A stretch of DNA of 64,000 nt from Streptomyces pactum (GTDB lineage Bacteria; Actinomycetota; Actinomycetes; Streptomycetales; Streptomycetaceae). The stretch spans positions 3,162,001-3,226,000 of the forward strand of contig NZ_JACYXC010000001.1 of NCBI RefSeq assembly GCF_016031615.1. The letters run 5' to 3'. The notes under the pieces were generated by a model, which was not told the DNA's origin, did not search any database, and saw only the letters and a program-made list of their open reading frames with translations. The number at the start of each line of letters is the position of its first letter. The stretch's first letter is position 1. The position numbers were made by a program, and so were the translations under genes. Below, in pieces: positions 1 through 7,432 of the stretch.

Positions 1-663
1 GCCCAGACCGCGGACCGTGACCAGGTAGCGCGGCGCGCCCGGGTCCGGCTCGATCTTCGCGCGCAGCCGCTTCACGTGGACGTCCAGCGTCTTGGTGTCA
101 CCGACGTAGTCCGCGCCCCAGACCCGGTCGATCAGCTGCATCCGGGTCAGCACCCGGCCGGCGTTGCGCAGCAGCATCTCCAGCAGGTCGAACTCCTTCA
201 GCGGCAGGTCCACCTTGCCGCCGGCGACCGTCACCACGTGCCGGTCCACGTCCATCCGCACCGGGCCGGCCTCCAGCGCCGCCGGGGCGACCTCCTCCGG
301 CTCGCCGCGGCGGCGCAGCACCGCGCGGATGCGGGCCACCAGCTCGCGCGAGGAGAACGGCTTGGTCACGTAGTCGTCGGCTCCTATTTCGAGCCCGACC
401 ACCTTGTCGATCTCGCTGTCCTTGGCGGTCACCATGATGACCGGGACGTTGGAGCGGCCGCGCAGCTGGCGGCAGACCTCGGTGCCGGGCAGCCCCGGCA
501 GCATCAGGTCGAGCAGCACCAGGTCGGCGCCGTTCCGCTCGAACTCGTCCAGCCCCTCGGGCCCGGTGGTCGCGATGGCGACCTCGAAGCCCTCCTTGCG
601 GAGCATGTACGACAACGCGTCGCTGAACGACTCTTCGTCCTCGACGACGAGCACACGGGTCAC
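1..663 (-). CDS. phoP: Response regulator PhoP (partial, runs off the left edge)
   Basis: OmpR/PhoB-family response regulator, the DNA-binding half of the PhoR-PhoP phosphate-starvation system. The reverse strand from a GTG at 663 opens VTRVLVVEDEE, with the acidic pocket, a phospho-acceptor Asp in LVLLDLMLPG, the switch Lys in YVTKPF, and a winged-helix C-terminal domain ending ...VTVRGLG at the window edge. All 221 visible codons are open; only a few residues should be missing compared with the family's usual 223-230. The GTG start overlaps the phoR TGA (GTGA), so translation is probably coupled. Function is assigned from family and from its phoR/phoU neighbours. Confidence 0.95.
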   Translation of the reverse strand, partial: MTRVLVVEDEESFSDALSYMLRKEGFEVAIATTGPEGLDEFERNGADLVLLDLMLPGLPGTEVCRQLRGRSNVPVIMVTAKDSEIDKVVGLEIGADDYVTKPFSSRELVARIRAVLRRRGEPEEVAPAALEAGPVRMDVDRHVVTVAGGKVDLPLKEFDLLEMLLRNAGRVLTRMQLIDRVWGADYVGDTKTLDVHVKRLRAKIEPDPGAPRYLVTVRGLG

Positions 664-2003
664 GGAAGGACCTCCGGGGAAAGTGGATCGTTGGTGAAGG
701 TCTCGTACGCCCGGTCCGGGTCCTCGTCGTCGAGTTCCTCGGGGCCGAGCAGCGAGCGGCTGCCGTGGCGGCGTTCGCGCTCCGCCTCGGCTTCGTTCCG
801 GTCCCGGACGCTGCCGGCCTCCGGGAGTCTCAGGGTGAAGGTGGAGCCCTGGCCTTCGGCGCTCCACACCGTGACCTCCCCGCCGTGCGAGGCGGCCACG
901 TGCTTGACGATGGCGAGGCCGAGGCCGGTCCCGCCGGTCTGCCGCGAGCGGGCCGGGTCCACGCGGTAGAACCGCTCGAAGATCCGCTCCCGGTCCTTCT
1001 CGGAGATGCCGATCCCCTGGTCGGTGACCGCTATCTCGATCAGGTCGCCGCCGGGGGCGGCCACCCGGCGGGCGGCGATGCCCACCCGGGTCCGCGCGGG
1101 GCTGTAGTTGACGGCGTTCTCCACCAGGTTGCCCAGGGCCGCCGCCAGCTGGCCGCGGTTGCCCCACACGTGCAGCTGGGGGAGGGCCGCTCCCGTGTCG
1201 CCCTCCGCGGGCGGGTCCTCCGGACCACCCACGTTGGAGGCGATGGTGATCTGCTTGGTGCCGGCCTGGTGGCGGCAGCGGTCGATCGCCTCGGCGACGA
1301 GTTCCTCCACCGGCACCGGTTCGGCGTCCTCCAGCGGGTCGTCGTTCTGCACCCGGGAGAGGTCGATCAGCTCCTGCACCAGGTTGGTGAGGCGGGTGGC
1401 CTCGATCTGCATCCGGCCGGCGAAGCGGTTGACCGCCTCCGGGTCGTCGGCCGCGTCCATGACCGCCTCGGAGAGCAGCGACAGCGCGCCCACCGGGGTC
1501 TTCAGCTCATGGCTGACGTTGGCCACGAAGTCACGCCGCACCGCCTCGATCCGGCGGGCCTCGGTGAGGTCCTCCACCAGGAGCAGCACCAGCCGGGAGC
1601 CGAGCGGGGCGACCCGGGCGGAGACCGCGAGGGCGTCCCCCCGCCCGGTGCCGCGGCGCGGCAGGTCCAGCTCGATCTGGCGTATCTCGCCGTCCCGGCG
1701 GGTGTCCCGGGCCATCGCGAGCATCGGTTCCACGGCGAGCCTGCCCCCGCGCACCAGCCCGAGGGCGTAGGCGGCGGAGCTGGCCTTGACCACCGCGTCC
1801 GCCTCGTCGAGCACCACGGCCGAGGAGCGCAGCACCGACAGCACGGTGTCCACGCCCGGCGGCAGGGCCGCCTCGGTGTGCAGGGAGGTCCGGGTGGGCC
1901 TGGCCTGGTCGCGTTCGCTCCAGCGGAACGCCAGCATCGCGATCACGCCGGTGCACAGACCGGCGATCGCTGCCAGTGCGGCGACCGCCGCGTCCACGTT
2001 CAT
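660..2003 (-). CDS. phoR: Sensor histidine kinase PhoR
   Basis: Membrane-bound histidine kinase of 447 residues that phosphorylates PhoP under phosphate limitation. It has one N-terminal hydrophobic segment (about residues 5-27), a PAS-like region (about 50-150), the H box ANVSHELKTP with phospho-accepting His near residue 165, the N box LGNLVENAVNY, the G1 box DQGIGI, the F box FERFYRVD and the G2 box GTGLGLAIVKH. All kinase motifs are intact. It starts at an ATG at 2003, is divergent from phoU, and overlaps phoP by 4 nt, forming a phoR-phoP operon probably driven from the PHO-box region at 2.08-2.25 kb. Confidence 0.95.
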   Translation of the reverse strand: MNVDAAVAALAAIAGLCTGVIAMLAFRWSERDQARPTRTSLHTEAALPPGVDTVLSVLRSSAVVLDEADAVVKASSAAYALGLVRGGRLAVEPMLAMARDTRRDGEIRQIELDLPRRGTGRGDALAVSARVAPLGSRLVLLLVEDLTEARRIEAVRRDFVANVSHELKTPVGALSLLSEAVMDAADDPEAVNRFAGRMQIEATRLTNLVQELIDLSRVQNDDPLEDAEPVPVEELVAEAIDRCRHQAGTKQITIASNVGGPEDPPAEGDTGAALPQLHVWGNRGQLAAALGNLVENAVNYSPARTRVGIAARRVAAPGGDLIEIAVTDQGIGISEKDRERIFERFYRVDPARSRQTGGTGLGLAIVKHVAASHGGEVTVWSAEGQGSTFTLRLPEAGSVRDRNEAEAERERRHGSRSLLGPEELDDEDPDRAYETFTNDPLSPEVLP

Positions 2004-2076
2004 GCATCCAGGTTATGCACGGAATGAGACAGCTCCACAGCCGCTCTCACCATCGCTCGAACAGACGTTGCCGAGA

Positions 2077-2109
2077 GTTCACCGGGGAGTCTCGGCCGGT
2101 TCACTCCGT
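2077..2109 (+). promoter_or_regulatory. Candidate PHO box, pair 1 (phoR-phoU intergenic)
   Basis: Two 11-nt units, GTTCACCGGGG (2077-2087) and GTTCACTCCGT (2099-2109), lie exactly 22 nt apart with a degenerate 11-nt unit between them. This is the direct-repeat architecture of Streptomyces PhoP sites (consensus G-G/T-TCA-YYY-R-G/C-G). It lies about 75-105 bp upstream of the phoR start, in the bidirectional control region. The sequence match is seen directly; PhoP binding is inferred. Confidence 0.65.
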
Positions 2110-2211
2110 ACGACCCGTGTACAGCCCCCGTATTCCTGGGCCCACTGGCGGTGGCGGGGACCGCGAGCGCTACCACCGATGCGCTGATAGGGAAAGCGTA
2201 AGTTGCTTAGA

Positions 2212-2244
2212 GTTCATCGAAAGGACCCTCCTGGTTCAGACAGG
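2212..2244 (+). promoter_or_regulatory. Candidate PHO box, pair 2 (upstream of phoU)
   Basis: GTTCATCGAAA (2212-2222) and GTTCAGACAGG (2234-2244) are again exactly 22 nt apart. The first unit is a weaker match to the PhoP consensus than the second. The pair lies about 150-180 bp upstream of the phoU ATG. It may serve phoU while pair 1 serves phoR-phoP, or both may form one extended operator. Confidence 0.45.
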
Positions 2245-2393
2245 ATGTCGAAACCGGACGTGTTTCGGCCTGACGTTGGGGGCGTGGGGAACGACCGCCC
2301 CACGCCTCCCCCACCGACGTGCCACGCAACGCCGGAGACGCGGGACAGGACACGCCACCCCACCCGAGAACCGACAGCGAGAGAAGGTCACTG

Positions 2394-3071
2394 ATGCGGG
2401 ACGCGTACCACGAGGAGCTGGACTCGATAGGCGAGAGCCTGGTCGAGATGGCCCGGCTCGTCGGCTCGGCGATCGGCCGGGCCACCACGGCGATACTCGA
2501 CACCGACCTCAAGCTCGCCGAGAGTGTCATCGCCGCGGACGAGAAGATCGACGACCTCCAGCGTGACCTGGAGCAGCGCGCCATCGCCCTGCTGGCCCGG
2601 CAGCAGCCGGTCGCCACCGACCTGCGGATCGTCGTCACCAGCCTGCGGATGAGCGCCGACCTGGAGCGCTCCGGCGACCTCGCGCAGCACGTGGCCAAGC
2701 TGGCCCGGCTGCGCTTCCCCGAGGCCGCCGTGCCGCAGGACCTGCACGCCACCATCCTGGAGATGGGCCAGCTCGCCCAGCGGCTGATGGCCAAGGCCGC
2801 CGAGGTGATCATCACCAAGGACATCGACCTCGCCCTCCAGCTGGAACAGGACGACGACGCGATCGACCTGCTGCACCGGGCGCTCTTCCAGCACCTGATG
2901 GACGACCGCTGGAAGCACGGCATCGAGACGGCGGTGGACGTCACCCTCCTCGGCCGCTACTACGAGCGCTTCGCCGACCACGCGGTCTCCGTCGCCAAGC
3001 GCGTGGTCTACCTGGTCACCGGCGAGCACGCGGACGAGATCGTCACCGCGGAACCGGTCGAAGGGGCCTGA
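2394..3071 (+). CDS. phoU: Phosphate signalling protein PhoU
   Basis: Cytoplasmic all-helical metal-binding regulator of phosphate uptake and of PhoR signalling, 225 residues. It opens MRDAYHEELDS and carries the two PhoU three-helix repeats, with family motifs such as LQRDLEQRAIALLARQQPVA and RYYERFADHAVSVA (the E-R-x-x-D-H-A signature). ATG 2394 was chosen because a GAGAAGG ribosome site precedes it at the usual distance; in-frame codons upstream give low-complexity sequence. It is divergent from phoR-phoP and followed by a strong hairpin at 3279-3316. Confidence 0.95.
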   Translation: MRDAYHEELDSIGESLVEMARLVGSAIGRATTAILDTDLKLAESVIAADEKIDDLQRDLEQRAIALLARQQPVATDLRIVVTSLRMSADLERSGDLAQHVAKLARLRFPEAAVPQDLHATILEMGQLAQRLMAKAAEVIITKDIDLALQLEQDDDAIDLLHRALFQHLMDDRWKHGIETAVDVTLLGRYYERFADHAVSVAKRVVYLVTGEHADEIVTAEPVEGA

Positions 3072-3545
3072 CGGGCGGCACGCGGGCGCGGCCGGGCGGC
3101 GGCCGGCCGCTCGTTGGGGCGGGCGTCCGGGGGCGGCCTCCCGTTGGTGCAGGCGCCGGCGTACGGGCGTGCGCCGAGCGACCACGGGCGGCGGGCCGCC
3201 CGGGAGAGGGTCGGCCTCCCGTCGGCATACGTGCGTGAGCCGGTGGCCGCGGGGCCGGTCTGGCGGCGCACCGCGCACCGTCCGCCGAGCCGCCACGGGG
3301 GGCGGCTCGGCGGACGCGTCCAAGGGCCCCTGCGTACGCCCCCGAAATCCTCCGCGCCCCCGGGCGCGCGTGCGCCCGCGCGGTGGGGACGGTCGTGCGC
3401 CCCGGTACGCGCCGGTGGCCGACCGGAGCCGCCTCACACCGTTGGCCAGTGCCTCTACGCGCCGTTGATGCGCCGCTCGGGAACGCGGTGGAATGGACCG
3501 CGGAATCGAACGGTTCGTCCATCGACCGCGTTCAGGAGGCACCTC
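3072..3545. other. Intergenic region phoU to metallothionein-like gene
   Basis: No gene is supportable here; the open frames have shadow composition. The stretch contains the phoU terminator hairpin at 3279-3316, and its last 60 bp should hold the promoter of the downstream Cys-rich gene. No convincing PHO repeat was found. Confidence 0.6.
3279..3316 (+). terminator. Hairpin terminator after phoU
   Basis: Perfect inverted repeat with 16-bp arms (left arm 3279-3294, right arm 3301-3316) around the 6-nt loop ACGGGG. No U tract follows, as is common for actinobacterial terminators. It lies about 210 bp downstream of the phoU stop. Confidence 0.65.
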
Positions 3546-3683
3546 ATGCCGGACACCTCCCCCACCCCGACCACCTCGTCCCCGCTCCCGCCCGCGCTCA
3601 GCGGCTGCTCCTGCGGCTCGGGCTGCAGCTGCGGCTGCCAGTCCGGCGGTTCCTGCTCCTGCGGGGGCGGCTGCGGTAGCTGA
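3546..3683 (+). CDS. mtpA: Cys-rich metallothionein-like peptide (MtpA-type)
   Basis: A 45-residue peptide whose second half is Cys/Gly/Ser only, with eight Cys at residues 21, 23, 27, 29, 31, 37, 39 and 43 in CxC and CxxxC spacing. This is the pattern of a cytoplasmic metallothionein binding Zn or Cu through thiolates. The first 20 residues are a Pro/Thr/Ser leader without a signal peptide. ATG 3546 is fixed by a consensus AGGAGG at 3534-3539. A metallothionein-like gene is known beside phoU/phoRP in other Streptomyces, which supports the symbol; the metal specificity is not visible. Confidence 0.8.
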   Translation: MPDTSPTPTTSSPLPPALSGCSCGSGCSCGCQSGGSCSCGGGCGS

Positions 3684-3705
3684 ACCGCGCGGTCACCCGT
3701 GCGGA

Positions 3706-3738
3706 GGGCCCCGGCCGGGCGAATTCCGGCCGGGGCCC
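3706..3738 (+). terminator. Hairpin terminator after the metallothionein-like gene
   Basis: Perfect 13-bp stem (3706-3718 with 3726-3738) closing on the 7-nt loop GCGAATT, 22 bp after the stop codon. It is a strong intrinsic-type terminator although no T run follows. The remaining bases to 3984 hold no recognisable gene. Confidence 0.75.
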
Positions 3739-3984
3739 TGCCATGTGTCCGGCCGGTACGGACAGGCGCGTGCGGCCCGGACGCACCGGGCCGGAGTCGG
3801 GTGCGGCCCGGTCGCGCCGGCTCGCAGCCCATTCCGGCGTTTCGCATCCGTACCGGGGTTCCCGTCCGTATCGGGGTCTGCCGGCGGTGACCCGGGGATC
3901 GTTCACAGCACAACCATTTTCGGCCACCGGGTGTCTAGATGCAGTCGGCATGTACCACGCCGGGATGACGTCAGGAGCACCCCC

Positions 3985-4518
3985 ATGTCCAGCACCGCGC
4001 TGATGACCTTCAAGAGCCACATCGACGGCAAGAACGCCGACGTGGCCATCTACTCCGACCGGATCGAGTGGTCACGGGGTCGTGGCGTGAGCGGCAAGAA
4101 GCTCACGGCCGGTCTGCTGACCGGCGGCGCGTCCCTGCTGGCCACCGGCGTGCGCGGCTCCGGGGCAGGGACCGAGATGATCCCGGTCAAGAGCATCACC
4201 AGTGTGGTGACCAAGCGGGACGGGCTGATGTACACCAAGGTCGTGGTGGTCGCGTCGGGCAACACGATCGACTTCCGGGTGCCGCACGCCTCGGCCCCCG
4301 GCATCAAGACCCTCCTCACCGACCTGGTGCTCGGCAAGGTCCCGGCCACCGAGCCGGCCCCGCCCGCCCCCGTCCACCAGGCCCCGGCCCCGACGGCCGC
4401 GCCGCCCGCCGGCGACCCCGTGGTCCAGCTCCAGCAGCTCGCGGAGCTGCGCAACGCGGGCATCCTCTCCGAAGAGGAGTTCACCGCGAAGAAGGCGGAG
4501 ATCCTCGCCCGCATGTGA
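3985..4518 (+). CDS. PH-like domain protein with C-terminal SHOCT domain
   Basis: A 177-residue cytoplasmic protein starting MSSTALMTFKSH at ATG 3985, with an AGGAGC ribosome site about 10 nt upstream. Residues 1-115 form a bacterial PH-like (YokE/DUF4429-type) beta domain ('DRIEWSRGRG', 'IPVKSITSVVTKRDG', 'GNTIDFRVPH'). An Ala/Pro linker (about 118-143) leads to a C-terminal SHOCT motif (LQQLAELRNAGILSEEEFTAKKAEIL). SHOCT domains are short helical oligomerisation modules. The cellular role is unknown. It stands alone, converging on vapC. Confidence 0.8.
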   Translation: MSSTALMTFKSHIDGKNADVAIYSDRIEWSRGRGVSGKKLTAGLLTGGASLLATGVRGSGAGTEMIPVKSITSVVTKRDGLMYTKVVVVASGNTIDFRVPHASAPGIKTLLTDLVLGKVPATEPAPPAPVHQAPAPTAAPPAGDPVVQLQQLAELRNAGILSEEEFTAKKAEILARM

Positions 4519-4705
4519 CCCGCCTCGCGGCCCGGCCCCGGCACCCCGCCGTACCGGGCCACGAGGGACGGCCCCCGGGAACCACTGCTGCCCGTACGGG
4601 GCGCAGCGCGGATGCGACGACGGAGAGCGGAGACGGGGCGGGGAGGGTCGGCCGGAGTCGGACGTGAGCTGCGCGGCCGCGCTCACTCGCCGGCGTCGGC
4701 GCTAC

Positions 4706-5128
4706 TCACTTGCCGGCTTCGGGGCCGTACCACTGGAGGGCCTGGCCGGTGACCGCGGCGATGCACTCGAAGTCCCGGTCGCGGTGCAGGAGGGTCAGCC
4801 CCTGCAACTCGGCCGTCGCGGCCACCACGAGATCGACAGCGCCGGCGCCGCGGTGCTGTCCGCGCTGGGTGAGGATCTCCTGAACCTGCCAGGCGCGGTC
4901 GTAGGCGCGGTCATCGACCGGCACCCAGCCGAAGACCAGGCGCATGTCCTCGATGCCCCGCGCCCGGTCGGCGGCCGACCGGGCGCTGTAGAAGAACTCC
5001 AGCTCGGTGATGGGACAGGTGGCGATCAGCCCGGCCGCCGCCGCCTGGTCCCATCCGTACTGTTCGCCGTCACCGCGCAGCAGGCGGGCGAGGGCGCTGG
5101 TGTCGATCAGGAACTGCGCGGCGTTCAC
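4706..5128 (-). CDS. vapC: VapC-type PIN-domain ribonuclease toxin
   Basis: PIN-domain toxin of 140 residues, predicted Mg2+-dependent RNase. The acidic cluster is complete: D9 (LIDTSAL), E42 (ITELEF), D99 (AVDLVVAA) and D117/D119 (HRDRDFECIA). The start is a GTG at 5128 that overlaps the antitoxin stop codon (GTGA), the classic coupled toxin start; longer in-frame versions merely read through the antitoxin gene in another frame. It forms an operon with the upstream vapB. Target RNA cannot be told from sequence. Confidence 0.9.
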   Translation of the reverse strand: MNAAQFLIDTSALARLLRGDGEQYGWDQAAAAGLIATCPITELEFFYSARSAADRARGIEDMRLVFGWVPVDDRAYDRAWQVQEILTQRGQHRGAGAVDLVVAATAELQGLTLLHRDRDFECIAAVTGQALQWYGPEAGK

Positions 5129-5340
5129 CGACGGTAGTTCCCCTTCTCCTCGAAGAGATCGAGATCGAACGCGCCGTCCTGGGCCGCGGACCGCAGACGG
5201 GTGAGCGCGAGGGCGCGCCGCCGGTTGTCCAGCACCTCGCGCAGAGCGGTGTTCACCGTCTCCTTCTTGGTGCTGGTACCGAGCGCCTTGGCCACGTCCG
5301 CCACCAGCTGATCGTCGAGATCGATCACTGTCCGACTCAT
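5125..5340 (-). CDS. vapB: VapB-type ribbon-helix-helix antitoxin
   Basis: A 71-residue antitoxin. The N-terminal half (MSRTVIDLDDQLVADVAKAL...TKKETVNTALREVL) is a VapB/MetJ-like ribbon-helix-helix DNA-binding and dimerisation domain. The acidic/aromatic tail (FDLDLFEEKGNYRR) is the part expected to wrap the toxin active site. ATG 5340 has a GGAGG ribosome site. The palindrome at 5352-5384, immediately upstream, is the likely autoregulatory operator bound by VapB/VapBC. Confidence 0.9.
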   Translation of the reverse strand: MSRTVIDLDDQLVADVAKALGTSTKKETVNTALREVLDNRRRALALTRLRSAAQDGAFDLDLFEEKGNYRR

Positions 5341-5351
5341 CGTGCACCTCC

Positions 5352-5384
5352 GGAGATATATTCTATGGTCTCCAATATATCTCC
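5352..5384 (-). promoter_or_regulatory. Palindromic operator/promoter of vapBC
   Basis: Perfect inverted repeat GGAGATATATT (5352-5362) and AATATATCTCC (5374-5384) with an 11-nt spacer, only 11 bp upstream of the vapB start. The A/T-rich arms stand out against the GC-rich background and could include a TATATT -10 element. Ribbon-helix-helix antitoxins typically bind such sites to repress their own operon; binding is inferred. Confidence 0.75.
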
Positions 5385-5546
5385 CCGGGGCTTCGAGGCT
5401 CCCGCCGAGCACCGGCACCAGGCACTTCGAGGCTGGTCGACCAGGCCTGGGACGCGGCTCGTATCCGCGGTGATCACCGTGCTCGATACCGCACACCTGC
5501 GCCCTCGCCACTGATCACAACGTCTTCCGCGTGGCACCCTGATGTG

Positions 5547-5837
5547 ATGCGACCCGGAACTGACGCCCTTGAGAACGACCTGCGGGCTCTGCTCAACGAG
5601 TGGGATCCGCTCGGCGTGGCCGACGACGTGCAGGACGAGTACGACTGCATACTCGCCCCTCTCCTCCAGCGGCTCCGGCGCGGCGCCGACCAGGCGGAGA
5701 TCCGTGCGTTCCTGTGGGATGAGCTGGTGGAACACTTCGGCCTCAACCCGCTGCCGTCGGAGCCGGCCGCGGTGGCCGCCCGGCTGACGACCTGGTGGGC
5801 GGCCGCCGGCGCAACCGGTGGCACCGACCGCGCGTAG
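5547..5837 (+). CDS. DUF1871-like small protein
   Basis: A small acidic cytoplasmic protein of 96 residues from ATG 5547 (a GTG at 5544 is one codon upstream). It contains NEWDPLGVADDVQDEYDCIL, a WDP...EYD pattern I recognise from the DUF1871/YugE-like helical family, followed by a helical Leu-rich stretch (LWDELVEHFGL) and an Ala/Trp tail. The function of that family is not known. It lies divergent from vapBC, 200 bp away. The DNA from 5838 to 6073 shows no supportable gene. Confidence 0.6.
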   Translation: MRPGTDALENDLRALLNEWDPLGVADDVQDEYDCILAPLLQRLRRGADQAEIRAFLWDELVEHFGLNPLPSEPAAVAARLTTWWAAAGATGGTDRA

Positions 5838-6073
5838 GCGAGACGGGGGACCCCGGCGGGCGCCGTTCGACGCGGCTGAGGGCGTCACGGGGCGGTGACC
5901 GAAGCAAGCTGGAGCCGTCACGCGCGGCGGCTCGGCCCGCGGACGACTTCATCACGGCGCCACCCGGAACATCAAGGCCCTCACGGAGTACCTGAGCCAA
6001 GCGCGCCTGAAAAGCCGTGGCTGCCGTCTTCGTGGGCGCATACGCTCCCGCTCGCCGAGAACAGGAGGGCGAG

Positions 6074-6370
6074 ATGTCCGACGAGGAGTCCACCGAGTAC
6101 TACACACTGGTCTGCGACGACCCGTCCCACGAGGTGGTACTCGTCGATTGTGGGCCCCGCGAGATGGACGTGATCCTGGCTGTGCGCAAGGTGACCGGGC
6201 AGAGCTTGTGGCACAGCCGGGTCCTGGCGCGCCGAGCGCCCGTCACCCTCCTTGGGGGTCTGTCTGCGTACCGGGCCCGGTCCGCTGTCGCTGTGCTCCA
6301 GAGCGCCGGCGCCAGAGCGGAGTGGAGACAGGAGCCGGAACGCGGGGAGAGCGCGGCGCCGTCGCCCTGA
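6074..6370 (+). CDS. Stand-alone protein resembling the ribosomal L7/L12 C-terminal domain
   Basis: A 98-residue protein starting MSDEESTEYYTLVCDD, with a consensus AGGAGG at 6063-6068. Residues about 19-86 (EVVLVDCGPREMDVILAVRKVTG...LSAYRARSAVAVLQSAGARAEW) align without gaps with the bL12 C-terminal domain: beta strand, the AVIKAVR-like helix, a central APxxL turn, a third helix and a final AGAxxE strand. The Lys-rich factor-binding surface of bL12 is largely replaced and the N-terminal dimerisation domain is absent. It is therefore not the ribosomal stalk protein itself but a paralogue of unknown role. Confidence 0.65.
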   Translation: MSDEESTEYYTLVCDDPSHEVVLVDCGPREMDVILAVRKVTGQSLWHSRVLARRAPVTLLGGLSAYRARSAVAVLQSAGARAEWRQEPERGESAAPSP

Positions 6371-6399
6371 CGGCCGGGATACGGCCCAGAGGCAGCGAA

Positions 6400-6438
6400 A
6401 AGCCCCCTCCCGGCGGAGAAACCGCAGGCAGGGGGCTT
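6400..6438. terminator. Shared terminator between convergent genes
   Basis: AAGCCCCCT (6400-6408) pairs with AGGGGGCTT (6430-6438), a 9-bp stem with A's on one side and T's on the other. It can therefore act in both directions, for the L12-like gene (plus) and phosphoglycerate mutase (minus). Confidence 0.7.
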
Positions 6439-6450
6439 ACTCGTGAGCGC

Positions 6451-7212
6451 TTACTTCTTCTTTCCCTGGTTCTTGACGGCCTCGATGGCGGCCTTGGCGG
6501 CCTCCGGGTCGAGGTAGGTGCCGCCGGGGTTGACCGGGTTGAAGTCCGCGTCGAGCTCGTAGGCGAGCGGGATGCCGGTCGGGATGTTCAGGCCGGCGAT
6601 GTCGGCGTCGGAGATCTGGTCGAGGTGCTTGACCAGCGCGCGCAGCGAGTTGCCGTGCGCGGCGACCAGGACGGTGCGGCCGGCCAGCAGGTCGGGGATG
6701 ATGCCGTCGTACCAGTACGGCAGCATCCGGTTCACCACGTCCTTGAGGCACTCGGTGCGCGGACGCAGCTCGCTGGGGATGGTGGCGTAGCGCGGGTCGT
6801 CGCTCTGCGACCACTCGGCGCCGTCCTCCAGCGGCGGCGGCGGGGTGTCGTACGAGCGGCGCCACAGCATGAACTGCTCCTCGCCGAACTCGGCGAGGGT
6901 CTGCGCCTTGTCCTTGCCCTGGAGCGCACCGTAGTGGCGCTCGTTGAGGCGCCAGGAGCGGTGCACCGGGATCCAGTGGCGGTCGGCGGCCTCCAGGGCC
7001 AGCTGGGCGGTGCGGATGGCCCGCTTCTGGAGGGAGGTGTGGACCACGTCGGGGAGCAGGCCGGCGTCCTTCAGCAGCTCACCGCCGCGGACCGCCTCCT
7101 TCTCGCCCTTCTCGTTCAGGTTGACGTCCACCCAGCCGGTGAACAGGTTCTTCGCGTTCCACTCGCTCTCGCCGTGGCGGAGGAGGATCAGCTTGTACGG
7201 TGCGTCGGCCAT
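6451..7212 (-). CDS. gpmA: 2,3-bisphosphoglycerate-dependent phosphoglycerate mutase
   Basis: Glycolytic enzyme interconverting 3- and 2-phosphoglycerate, 253 residues as is usual for the family. Motifs are LLRHGESEWN (catalytic phospho-His13), LNERHYGALQGK, and VLVAAHGNSLRALV (second catalytic His). The start is ATG 7212 (MADAPYKLIL). It is monocistronic, ending at the bidirectional hairpin 6400-6438 and transcribed away from the MFS gene. Confidence 0.97.
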   Translation of the reverse strand: MADAPYKLILLRHGESEWNAKNLFTGWVDVNLNEKGEKEAVRGGELLKDAGLLPDVVHTSLQKRAIRTAQLALEAADRHWIPVHRSWRLNERHYGALQGKDKAQTLAEFGEEQFMLWRRSYDTPPPPLEDGAEWSQSDDPRYATIPSELRPRTECLKDVVNRMLPYWYDGIIPDLLAGRTVLVAAHGNSLRALVKHLDQISDADIAGLNIPTGIPLAYELDADFNPVNPGGTYLDPEAAKAAIEAVKNQGKKK

Positions 7213-7432
7213 GCCCCTGAGCGTAAAGGACGGCCCGGGCCGGTCGGCGCCGGGCCGCCGTCCGTCTCACCGCCCGGGACGGCGGGCCGGTGCCGAGGGG
7301 TGTCCGGTGGCCGCGTCCGGTCCGGTCGGCGGCGACTGTTGACGCGTCCCGTCAAATGAGTGGCTTTCCGCGAACCGCGCGACGTAATGTACGCGTGCCG
7401 CTTTCGCCACTTACACAGCTCGGGGGATCACG

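Noticed and set aside
5838..6073. Possible transposase or gene remnant before the L12-like gene
   Set aside because: Fragments such as ATRNIKALTEYL looked protein-like, but no family could be recognised and no inverted repeats flank the region.
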